From contig JAFNUH010000093.1 of NCBI GenBank assembly GCA_017384185.1, positions 1 through 5,913 of the forward strand: 5,913 nt of DNA, in the 5' to 3' direction. A model generated the notes under the pieces. That model was not told where the DNA came from. It worked only from the letters and a program-made list of their open reading frames with translations, and did no database searches. Source of the DNA: Alistipes sp. Lineage in GTDB: Bacteria > Bacteroidota > Bacteroidia > Bacteroidales > Rikenellaceae. The position numbers and the translations under genes were made by a program. Shown piece after piece: positions 1-5,575 of the stretch (the stretch's first letter is position 1; every line of letters begins with the position of its first letter).

Positions 1-1
1 G

Positions 2-250
2 GGCGTTGTGGAGAATATGGCGTGGTTTACACCCAAGGAACTACCAAACAACAAATACTACATTTTCGGTCAGGGTGGTGCACGTGCCTACGCTGAGCAG
101 GCGGGAGTACCTTTCTTGGGAGATATTCCATTGATTCAATCTATTATGGAGGGTGGCGAGTGCGGTACGCCGACGGTTGCCACAGACCAGGAGGTGGAGC
201 GTTACTACCGAGCCATCGCTGAGAAGATTGTAGCAGAGGTTGTGAAATAA
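2..250 (+). CDS. mrp: Mrp/NBP35-family iron-sulfur cluster carrier ATPase, C-terminal fragment
   Basis: This is the last 82 codons of a gene that begins before the window; the frame is open from base 2, reads GVVENMAWFTPKELPNNKYY and ends at TAA. The GVVENM start, the YYIFG segment, the 'GVPFLGDIPL' strand and the 'EGG..GTPTV' tail are the usual C-terminal landmarks of Mrp/ApbC/NBP35 P-loop ATPases, cytosolic proteins that carry or assemble Fe-S clusters. The nucleotide-binding Walker motifs would lie upstream and cannot be checked. Most family members have a CxxC just after the ENM motif for the bridging cluster; here that place reads FTPKELP with no cysteine, and the only cysteine is in GGECGTP. 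Such a variant is, as far as I recall, common in Bacteroidota. A GTG at 8 could be mistaken for a start, but homology continues upstream of it. A terminator follows 36 bp after the stop. Confidence 0.88.
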   Translation, partial: GVVENMAWFTPKELPNNKYYIFGQGGARAYAEQAGVPFLGDIPLIQSIMEGGECGTPTVATDQEVERYYRAIAEKIVAEVVK

Positions 251-286
251 GTTTTTCATGTTATAAAATTTAAATGTTAATAGGAG

Positions 287-314
287 AGGTCACCTTGCGG
301 GGTGACCTTTTTTT
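287..314 (+). terminator. Intrinsic terminator of the mrp transcript
   Basis: The arms AGGTCACC (287-294) and GGTGACCT (301-308) form a perfect 8-bp stem with a 6-base TTGCGG loop. The stem runs into seven T residues (308-314). It lies 36 bp after the mrp stop and should end that transcript before the AT-rich region, insulating the putative origin from read-through. Confidence 0.92.
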
Positions 315-327
315 ATTTAGGGAATAG

Positions 328-454
328 GTGTTATGGGTGTTATAGGTGCTATAAGTGTTATACCACCAGCAACGGAAATATCCGAAGGTAAAATATAATT
401 CCTATAACACCTATAATACTTATAACACTTATAATTCTTATAAAACCTATAACC
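328..454 (+). repeat. Palindromic element of 9-bp tandem repeats, left copy
   Basis: The left arm has four 9-bp units of the form GTGTTATAG (328-336, 337-345, 346-354, 355-363). The right arm has six units of the complementary form CCTATAACA/CTTATAACA (401-454). Between them lies a 37-bp core (361-397) that contains the small inverted repeat CGGA-AATA-TCCG (373-384). The whole element can fold into one long imperfect hairpin. A second copy in opposite orientation lies at 1052-1163. The regular 9-bp phase and lack of coding capacity suggest an iteron-like or dispersed palindromic repeat; its function is unknown. Confidence 0.85.
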
Positions 455-831
455 ATTTCCCTATATAAACACTGATGAAAACCCCGAAAATGGTGTTAAT
501 AAGTGGTCAAAAGAGTGTGGAAAAAGTGTGGGTAAAATGATGAAAACTATTAAAAAATATTTTCGGCGAAAAACCGTTAAAATTGTAACTCGCTAAAAAC
601 GACAAGGGGTTGAGAATACCAAAATTTTTATGCAATTTTTTATAAAAATTTATTTACTCCTTATCGACTCTTTGTGGAAAAGAAATGATGATAATTTTTG
701 GGTGTTGATATGTTGAAAAGCGTTTTTAATGAGTTGTTAAAACAGATATAAAATTTAAGATAAATTATTAATAATAAGAAAAATAGTATAAAAGAAAGGA
801 GAATTTACGGTGTTGGAAAAGTGTTGATTGC

Positions 832-840
832 TGTGGATAA
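832..840 (-). promoter_or_regulatory. Perfect-consensus DnaA box
   Basis: TGTGGATAA on the + strand is the exact reverse complement of the DnaA box TTATCCACA. It is the only exact match I find in this non-coding region. It sits near the middle of the interval between the two inverted repeat elements and 57 bp from the 40-bp pure A/T tract. Confidence 0.75.
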
Positions 841-896
841 AAATTATTAAAAAAAGTTATAAACACTATCAACAGCTATATTATTATTACTATTTC

Positions 897-936
897 TTAA
901 TTAAAATTAAATATTAAATAAAAAATAATATAAATT
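897..936. other. Candidate DNA unwinding element
   Basis: Forty consecutive bases are all A or T, with repeated TTAAA/TTAAAT steps. The flanking bases from 876 are nearly as AT-rich. The tract is bounded by DnaA-like boxes at 832-840 and 866-874 on one side and 940-948 on the other, the arrangement expected of a duplex unwinding element. This is inferred from composition and position only. Confidence 0.5.
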
Positions 937-985
937 GAGTGTTGAAAAGTGAGATGTCGAGAGCTTGATAATGTTTGACTGGAGG

Positions 986-1016
986 ATTGCCTTCGCCACC
1001 TGCGGTGTCGGGCAAT
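986..1016. repeat. GC-rich hairpin beside the AT-rich region
   Basis: ATTGCC (986-991) pairs with GGCAAT (1011-1016). Inside, CG/CG and then CACC (997-1000) with GGTG (1004-1007) extend the stem around a 3-base TGC loop, leaving a small bulge and one mismatch. It is not followed by a T-run, so it is not a canonical terminator. It could be a protein-binding or boundary structure, or a remnant of a repetitive palindrome. Confidence 0.5.
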
Positions 1017-1051
1017 GACGTGATAAGAAGTGTAAAGTTAAATGGGAGAAG

Positions 1052-1163
1052 ATTTATAAGTGTTATAGGAGTTATAGGTGCTATAGGTGTTATATTTTGC
1101 CGACGGATATTTCCGGTGCTGGTGGTATAATACTTATAACTCTTATAATACCCATAATACTTA
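1052..1163 (-). repeat. Palindromic element of 9-bp tandem repeats, right copy (inverted)
   Basis: This is the reverse-complement counterpart of the element at 328-454. The left arm carries GTGTTATAG-type units at 1060-1068, 1069-1077, 1078-1086 and 1087-1095; the right arm carries CTTATAACT/CTTATAATA/CCCATAATA units at 1133-1159. By my alignment the 37-bp core (1091-1127) matches the reverse complement of the other core at 33 of 37 positions. Both the core sequence and the 9-bp phase are preserved while arm length differs, as expected for two copies that have lost or gained units. Confidence 0.85.
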
Positions 1164-1411
1164 AAAAAATCTCTTTAACCCTGTTTCGCTCCTCGGAAAA
1201 GTGTGTAAGCACCCTCTGCCGTCGGTTTGCGTCGGTTGCTCTCACTTCTTTCCTCTCTCGTTTATTTTAGCTGTGTTTTGGGCGCTGAAAATGGATGAGT
1301 GGATAGAGTCTTTGGCTGGCGTTTTTGAGGCGGTAAAATGGCTTTATATTTAATAGAGGTAGTGAGGGTGAAAAAAGCGAGAAAATAGTTAAAAAAAATA
1401 GAGTCAAACAG
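1164..1411. other. Non-coding spacer, nothing identified
   Basis: I find no gene, RNA or strong signal here. The stretch around 1190-1260 is pyrimidine-rich on the + strand. A 20-codon ORF at 1291-1353 has no ribosome binding site or other support and is not called. Confidence 0.5.
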
Positions 1412-1441
1412 AATATTTTGCGTGAAAATATTGTATTTTTG
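1412..1441 (+). promoter_or_regulatory. Candidate promoter -7 box with abutting operator-like palindrome
   Basis: AATATTTT (1412-1419) and AAAATATT (1425-1432) form a perfect 8-bp inverted repeat with a 5-bp spacer. One base later comes TATTTTTG (1434-1441), which fits the Bacteroidota -7 consensus TAnnTTTG. No -33 TTTG is seen at the usual distance of about 20 bp, so the promoter call is tentative. A transcript from here would give metG a leader of roughly 375 nt that includes the structured island at 1575-1770. Confidence 0.35.
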
Positions 1442-1574
1442 TGGTATGTTCGATATTGTGTGCCGTAGGCTCAGAGGGTAGCATTAAATTGTGCTTATCG
1501 ATGTCTGATGTAATGGTTGTAAAATATATCGAATGGTGTTTAAAAAGGTGATAAAATAATAGTATATAATACTA

Positions 1575-1770
1575 CTTACGGAGCTGAACACGGAGCCGCT
1601 TGTCGGCGACCAAAGCCCCTGCCTGAGGCGGGGGATGGGGGTAATCCACATACGTGGCTTTTCACCGCCTCGGCTCGGCATAGCGAGTAAACTGCACTCT
1701 GCTCTCGCCTTAATGGCGGCGTTGGGTCAGACTTGTAAATGCGGCTGGAGGCCGCAGGGTATTCCGTGAG
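1575..1770. repeat. GC-rich, hairpin-rich island with imperfect inverted ends (structured leader or MITE-like element)
   Basis: The island is GC-rich while both flanks are AT-rich. Its ends are inversely related: CTTACGGA (1575-1582) against TCCGTGAG (1763-1770), with one G-T wobble, and AGCCGC (1594-1599) against GCGGCT (1741-1746). Internal hairpins include an 8-bp stem with a TGA loop (1616-1634), CCAC/GTGG (1646-1657), GCGAG/CTCGC (1683-1708) and TGCGGC/GCCGCA (1740-1756). It lies 54 bp before the metG start. I do not recognise a known riboswitch, T-box, tRNA or rRNA in it. Either a structured 5' leader or a small non-autonomous palindromic element would fit. Reverse-strand frames through it look non-genuine. 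Confidence 0.5.
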
Positions 1771-1811
1771 GAGCAAATTAACCTACCAAGAGAGATAAAA
1801 GTATAAATATA

Positions 1812-1819
1812 TAAATTTG
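1812..1819 (+). promoter_or_regulatory. Possible -7 box directly before metG
   Basis: TAAATTTG matches the Bacteroidota -7 consensus TAnnTTTG and is identical to the box before the gene at 5576. It ends only 5 bp before the metG ATG, so transcription from it would give an essentially leaderless mRNA. No -33 TTTG is seen about 20 bp upstream, so it may be chance in A/T-rich sequence. Confidence 0.3.
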
Positions 1820-1824
1820 TAATT

Positions 1825-3870
1825 ATGTCTGAGAAAAAATTTAAGCGTTATCTTATAACATCGGCGCTGCCCTATGCCAACGGACCTGTACATATCGGTC
1901 ACCTGGCGGGTGTTTATGTGCCGTCGGATATCTATGCTCGCTACCAGCGTCTGCGTGGTAACGATGTGATTTCGGTGTGCGGTAGTGACGAGCACGGCGT
2001 GCCCATCACAATCAAGGCTCGCAAGGAGGGTATCACCCCGCAGGATGTTGTGGACCGCTATCACGCAATTATAAAGGATGCCTTTGCACGTCTGGGTATG
2101 TCGTTCGATATTTATTCTCGTACGTCGTCGCCCACACACCGTGTTACGGCATCGGACTTCTTCAAGAAGCTCTATGACGAGGGTAAGTTTATCGAGAAGA
2201 CCTCGGAGCAGTTCTACGACGAGGAGGCTAAGCAGTTCCTTGCCGACCGTTATATCGTTGGTACCTGCCCCCGCTGTCAGGCTGAGGGTGCCTATGGCGA
2301 CCAGTGTGAGAAGTGCGGCTCGACACTCTCTCCCGACGAGTTGATTAATCCTAAGTCGAAGCTCTCAGGTGCCGTTCCCGTCAAGAAGGAGACAAAGCAT
2401 TGGTATCTGCCGCTGGACCAGTATGACGGATTCCTTCGTGAGTGGATCTTGGAGGGTCACAAGGAGTGGAAGTCAAACGTATATGGTCAGTGTAAGTCTT
2501 GGCTCGACACAGGCTTGCAGCCCCGTGCCGTGAGCCGTGACCTGGATTGGGGTATCCCCGTGCCCGTTGAGGGCGAGGAGGGTAAGGTGCTCTACGTTTG
2601 GTTTGATGCGCCTATCGGCTATATATCTGCTACTAAGGACCTTACACCCGACTGGGAGAAGTATTGGAAGGACGAGGAGACTAAGATGGTTCACTTCATC
2701 GGTAAAGATAATATCGTCTTCCACTGCATCGTATTCCCCTCGATGTTGAAGGCACACGGCGACTATATCCTGCCTGAGAACGTACCCGCAAACGAGTTCT
2801 TGAACTTGGAGGGTGACAAGATCTCTACATCGAAGAATTGGGCTGTATGGTTGCACGAGTACTTGGATGAGTTCCCCGGCAAGGAGGATGTGTTGCGTTA
2901 TGTGTTGTGCGCAAATGCCCCCGAGACTAAGGATAACGACTTTACGTGGAAGGATTTCCAGGCTCGTAACAACAACGAGTTGGTGGCTATCTTGGGTAAC
3001 TTCGTGAACCGTGCTTTGGTGCTTACAAAGAAGTATTACGGTGGCGTTATCCCCGCTTGCGGTGAGCTTACAGATTATGATAAGGAGACCATCGCCGAGA
3101 TGTCTGGCATCAAGGCTTCGCTGGAGTCAAACATCGAGAACTACCGCTTCCGTGAGGCGTTGAAGGATGCTATGAACTTCGCACGTATCGGTAACAAGTA
3201 CTTGGCAGACACCGAGCCTTGGAAGGTGGTAAAGACTGATGCTGAGCGAGTTAAGACAATATTGAACATTGCTTTGCAGATTACTGCCAACATCACCATC
3301 GCCATCGAGCCCTTTATGCCCTTCTCATCGGCAAAGATTCTCAAGATGTTAAATTGCGAGAAGTTTGCGTGGGATAGCCTCGGCTCTATGTCGCTCTTGG
3401 CTGAGGGTCACACCATCGGCGATGCTACGTTGTTGTTCGAGAAGATTGAGGATGATGTTATCGAGGCACAGCTCAAGCGTCTTGCCGATATTAAGGCTGC
3501 AAATGCCGCCGCAGCGGCTGCCGAGCACGTGACGGAGCAGAAGGCGGAGTGTACGTTCGACGAGTTCCAGAAGATGGATATTCGTGTATCGACAATCCTC
3601 GCTGCCGAGAAGGTTGCAAAGACCAAGAAGTTGTTGAAGCTTACCGTTGACACAGGTATCGACAAGCGTACCATCGTTTCGGGTATCGCCGAGCACTTTT
3701 CTTGTGAGGAGCTTGTTGGTCGTCAGGTGCTTGTACTAGTAAACCTCGCACCCCGTGAGTTGAAGGGAATTATGTCGCAGGGTATGATTCTTATGGCTGA
3801 GGATGCGTCGGGTAAGTTGGAGTTGCTCGCACCCGAGCACAAGACCAATAACGGTGCTATGGTAGGTTAA
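1825..3870 (+). CDS. metG: Methionine--tRNA ligase with C-terminal tRNA-binding domain
   Basis: A class I aminoacyl-tRNA synthetase that charges tRNA-Met with methionine in the cytosol. The 681-residue length fits the bacterial long form. The Rossmann catalytic domain opens with [16 protein letters not shown]; the HIGH motif is residues 23-26. The inserted zinc knuckle has C148-x2-C151 and C161-x2-C164. The KMSKS loop is the variant KISTS at residues 332-336, followed by NWAVW. A helical anticodon-binding domain follows, then an alanine-rich linker (about 554-576). From F578 to the end is an EMAP-II/Trbp111-like tRNA-binding domain with the MDIRVSTI motif and the LKGIMSQGM segment, which usually mediates dimerisation and tRNA affinity. 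The ATG at 1825 is chosen because homology begins within ten residues and no in-frame upstream start is plausible; there is no clear Shine-Dalgarno, which is normal in Bacteroidota. No terminator follows, and the next gene starts 45 bp downstream. Confidence 0.97.
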   Translation: MSEKKFKRYLITSALPYANGPVHIGHLAGVYVPSDIYARYQRLRGNDVISVCGSDEHGVPITIKARKEGITPQDVVDRYHAIIKDAFARLGMSFDIYSRTSSPTHRVTASDFFKKLYDEGKFIEKTSEQFYDEEAKQFLADRYIVGTCPRCQAEGAYGDQCEKCGSTLSPDELINPKSKLSGAVPVKKETKHWYLPLDQYDGFLREWILEGHKEWKSNVYGQCKSWLDTGLQPRAVSRDLDWGIPVPVEGEEGKVLYVWFDAPIGYISATKDLTPDWEKYWKDEETKMVHFIGKDNIVFHCIVFPSMLKAHGDYILPENVPANEFLNLEGDKISTSKNWAVWLHEYLDEFPGKEDVLRYVLCANAPETKDNDFTWKDFQARNNNELVAILGNFVNRALVLTKKYYGGVIPACGELTDYDKETIAEMSGIKASLESNIENYRFREALKDAMNFARIGNKYLADTEPWKVVKTDAERVKTILNIALQITANITIAIEPFMPFSSAKILKMLNCEKFAWDSLGSMSLLAEGHTIGDATLLFEKIEDDVIEAQLKRLADIKAANAAAAAAEHVTEQKAECTFDEFQKMDIRVSTILAAEKVAKTKKLLKLTVDTGIDKRTIVSGIAEHFSCEELVGRQVLVLVNLAPRELKGIMSQGMILMAEDASGKLELLAPEHKTNNGAMVG

Positions 3871-3915
3871 TATATTGTATATTAGTGAGTTAGATTAAAA
3901 GAGAAAGGAAAAATT

Positions 3916-4443
3916 ATGAAAAAATTTATATTTAGTGCTTTTGCATTTGTTGCTTTGGCTTTCGCCTCTTGCTCGGAGAGTGGTGGCGTAGTCGAGAAGG
4001 AGGATTACGCTTTCAAGAACTCGCATCTCTCATTCGAGTATAACCTCGTAGGCGATTTTGCAAATATGGTTGAGGTGATTCCCTCTACTACCCTACCCAC
4101 TACAAGTGGTACGGCAACTGCATCATCGGATGGAACGAAGCACTCGCTCTTTATCTCAAACATCAAGTGCCCCGCAAAGTTCGATGTTGTCTATATCTTC
4201 AAGCCTAAGAAGACAGCTGTCATTGAGGAGAGCAAGAAGTATGAGTACACTGCAAACTACAACTTCGCCATCACTCGTAACTTCAGCGACAACACACACG
4301 TTACAGCTGACACCGGCGGCGAGACGCTGACAGGCGTTATCCCTGGTAAGGAGATGAGCTCATTCTTCGAGAAGTACGGCACACAGACATTTAGCTTTAC
4401 ACTCTCGGCTGACGGTTTCCTTCAGGTTGAGGAGGAAGAATAA
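3916..4443 (+). CDS. Putative lipoprotein of unknown function
   Basis: A 175-residue protein whose N-terminus is a lipoprotein signal: KK at 2-3, a hydrophobic stretch at 4-17 and a lipobox-like FASC with the acylated cysteine predicted at residue 19. Phe at -3 is less usual than Leu but is tolerated. The mature part is rich in Ser/Thr and alternating hydrophobic residues, suggesting a beta-sandwich, and ends in an acidic VEEEE tail. I do not see a clear Bacteroidota surface-export signal after the cysteine, so inner-leaflet or periplasmic outer-membrane anchoring is as likely as surface display. I do not recognise a family. AAAGGAAAAA before the ATG is a weak ribosome binding site. With 45 bp to metG and 20 bp to ilvE, it is probably transcribed with both; the functional link is unclear. 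Confidence 0.85.
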   Translation: MKKFIFSAFAFVALAFASCSESGGVVEKEDYAFKNSHLSFEYNLVGDFANMVEVIPSTTLPTTSGTATASSDGTKHSLFISNIKCPAKFDVVYIFKPKKTAVIEESKKYEYTANYNFAITRNFSDNTHVTADTGGETLTGVIPGKEMSSFFEKYGTQTFSFTLSADGFLQVEEEE

Positions 4444-4463
4444 TTTTTTAAGAGAATTACGCT

Positions 4464-5483
4464 ATGAAAAATATTGATTGGAAGAGTCTTGGTTTTGATT
4501 ACGTGCCAACAGATATTAACGCACGTGCATATTATAAGGATGGCGCTTGGAGCGAGTTGGAGTTCACTTCTGACGAGTATATCAAGATGCATATGTCAAC
4601 AACCTGCCTCCACTACGGCTTGGAGTGCTTCGAGGGTCTGAAGGCTTTTCGTGGCGTGGATGGCAAGGTGCGTCTGTTCCGTGCCGATGCTAATGGCGAG
4701 CGTATGGCGTCGTCAGCTCGTAAGTTGTGCCTGCCCGTGCCGCCCGTTGAGTTGTTCGTTAAGGCGTGCTACGAGGTTGTGAAGCGCAACATCGACTACG
4801 TGCCCCCCTACGAGTCGGGCGCATCGTTGTACTTGCGTCCCGTGCTGATTGGTACAAAGGTTGGCTTGGGTGTTAAGGCTTCGCACGAGGCTATGTTGAT
4901 TGTATTCTGCTCGCCCGTCGGTCCCTACTTCAAGGGTGGTATGAAGCCTATTAAGGTGATTATCGACCGTGTTCAGGACCGTGCTGCTCCACGTGGAACA
5001 GGCGACATCAAGGCGGGTGGTAACTACGCATCGTCAATCTTCTCAGGCGAGAAGGCTCACCAGATGGGTTACTCGAATGTGATGTATCTCGATGCTACCG
5101 AGCATAAGTATATTGAGGAGTGCGGCGCAGCGAACTTCTTTGGTATTAAGGATGGTAAATATATCACGCCGAAGTCGCCTTCAATTCTTCCGTCAATTAC
5201 AAATAAGAGCTTGCGTACGCTGGCTGAGGATATAGGTTTGGTTGTCGAGGAGCGTCCCGTGCCCGTTGAGGAGTTGGCTTCGTTTGAGGAGGCAGGTGCT
5301 TGCGGTACAGCGGCGGTTATCTCCCCCATCGGTTATGTTTTCGATATTGATACCGAGGAGAAGATTACCTATGGCGATGGCGAGCAGGTAGGTCCCGTTT
5401 GCCAGGCGTTGTATAATCGCTTGCAGGATATTCAGTATGGGCGTGCGGAGGATAAGTTTAATTGGACTGTGGTGGTTGAGTAA
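4464..5483 (+). CDS. ilvE: Branched-chain amino acid aminotransferase
   Basis: A 339-residue fold-type IV PLP enzyme that transfers the amino group between glutamate and the keto acids of valine, leucine and isoleucine, the last step of their synthesis and first of their breakdown. The N-terminal LHYGLECFEGLKAFRG segment is typical of the long, eukaryote-like BCAT group. The PLP lysine is K183 in GTGDIKAGGNYASS. PLP and substrate contacts are seen in EECGAANFF (218-226) and in ACGTAAVISP (279-288). Length is normal and the C-terminus is intact. AAGAGA before the ATG is a weak ribosome binding site; the 20-bp gap from the lipoprotein gene suggests cotranscription. Codons for A175-P176-R177-G178-T179 carry a parS-like site, using the gene's only GGA glycine codon by my reading. 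D-amino-acid transaminase or aminodeoxychorismate lyase are related families, but these motifs favour BCAT. Confidence 0.95.
   Translation: MKNIDWKSLGFDYVPTDINARAYYKDGAWSELEFTSDEYIKMHMSTTCLHYGLECFEGLKAFRGVDGKVRLFRADANGERMASSARKLCLPVPPVELFVKACYEVVKRNIDYVPPYESGASLYLRPVLIGTKVGLGVKASHEAMLIVFCSPVGPYFKGGMKPIKVIIDRVQDRAAPRGTGDIKAGGNYASSIFSGEKAHQMGYSNVMYLDATEHKYIEECGAANFFGIKDGKYITPKSPSILPSITNKSLRTLAEDIGLVVEERPVPVEELASFEEAGACGTAAVISPIGYVFDIDTEEKITYGDGEQVGPVCQALYNRLQDIQYGRAEDKFNWTVVVE
4985..5000. other. parS: parS-like ParB-binding site inside ilvE
   Basis: TGCTCCACGTGGAACA differs at one position (C for T at base 3) from the parS form TGTTCCACGTGGAACA. It lies in the ilvE frame across GCT CCA CGT GGA ACA. 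The encoded APRGT is a conserved part of the enzyme, but CCA and GGA are not the codons this gene prefers. ParB binds such 16-mers to nucleate the partition complex near the origin and load SMC. One mismatch from perfect symmetry may weaken binding. Confidence 0.68.
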
Positions 5484-5499
5484 CGTTCCACGTGGAACA
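5484..5499. other. parS: parS-like ParB-binding site after ilvE
   Basis: CGTTCCACGTGGAACA contains the perfect 14-bp palindrome GTTCCACGTGGAAC (5485-5498) and matches 15 of 16 bases of the parS form TGTTCCACGTGGAACA. It begins immediately after the ilvE TAA. No T-run follows, which argues against a terminator. Its centre is about 500 bp from the parS-like site inside ilvE and about 4.5 kb from the DnaA-box cluster. Confidence 0.8.
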
Positions 5500-5502
5500 C
5501 TA

Positions 5503-5533
5503 TTGCTCGTTTGAATTATTATTTATAAATTTG
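5503..5533 (+). promoter_or_regulatory. Bacteroidota-type promoter for the gene at 5576
   Basis: TTG at 5503-5505 lies 20 bp before TAAATTTG (5526-5533), which matches the -7 consensus TAnnTTTG. Transcription would start near 5538-5541, leaving a leader of about 35-40 nt that is A/T-rich and lacks a Shine-Dalgarno. The promoter sits just downstream of the intergenic parS-like site, so ParB spreading could in principle affect it. Confidence 0.6.
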
Positions 5534-5575
5534 TTATACCAGAACAGATAATAAATAACTTAAAATATTATATTT

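Larger units (their letters stand above)
455..1051. other. oriC: Candidate chromosomal replication origin (oriC): DnaA-box cluster and AT-rich unwinding region
   Basis: This non-coding region holds a cluster of 9-mers close to the DnaA box TTATCCACA, mostly read on the minus strand. They are TGTGGAAAA at 516-524 and 673-681, TGTGGGTAA at 527-535, TGTTGATAT at 703-711, TGTTGAAAA at 711-719 and 940-948, and the perfect TGTGGATAA at 832-840. CTATCAACA at 866-874 is an oppositely oriented near-match. Long A/T-only or nearly A/T-only tracts lie among them, notably 736-800 and 876-936. No ORF of useful length is present. The flanks are two inverted copies of a 9-bp repeat element, and two parS-like sites lie about 4-4.5 kb downstream. 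Known biology: bacterial origins combine clustered DnaA boxes with an AT-rich unwinding element, and parS lies near them. The absence of dnaA alongside does not exclude an origin, since many phyla separate the two. Chance DnaA-like matches in AT-rich DNA are the main alternative. Confidence 0.68.

Noticed and set aside
41..259. Reverse-strand ORF opposite mrp
   Set aside because: It is antisense to a clearly homologous coding frame and resembles nothing; a shadow frame.
328..454. CRISPR array from the 9-bp repeats
   Set aside because: Units are only 9 bp, directly tandem with no spacers, and arranged as inverted arms; no cas genes are near.
1291..1353. 20-codon ORF with an acidic, aromatic-rich amphipathic sequence
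   Set aside because: No ribosome binding site, no promoter at a suitable distance and no homology I can recall; ORFs this short occur by chance.
1484..1776. Reverse-strand ORFs of 65 and 66 codons overlapping the GC-rich island
   Set aside because: They lie in a hairpin-rich non-coding block, have low-complexity Pro/Ser/Arg-rich translations, overlap each other in different frames and lack start signals.
1575..1824. T-box, SAM or other known riboswitch for metG
   Set aside because: No conserved T-box or SAM-riboswitch sequence blocks are seen and there is no terminator/antiterminator pair before the start codon.
1783..2139. 118-codon reverse-strand ORF over the metG start
   Set aside because: Antisense to the conserved catalytic start of metG; no supporting motifs. 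The same holds for the other antisense and alternate-frame ORFs within metG, the lipoprotein gene and ilvE.
3526..3531. CACGTG core in metG as a third parS
   Set aside because: The flanks (CCGAG and ACGGA) do not match GTTTC/GTTCC arms. The CACGTG cores at 81-86 and 4522-4527 fail for the same reason.
5485..5498. Terminator after ilvE
   Set aside because: The palindrome is not followed by a T-run and its sequence matches parS closely.
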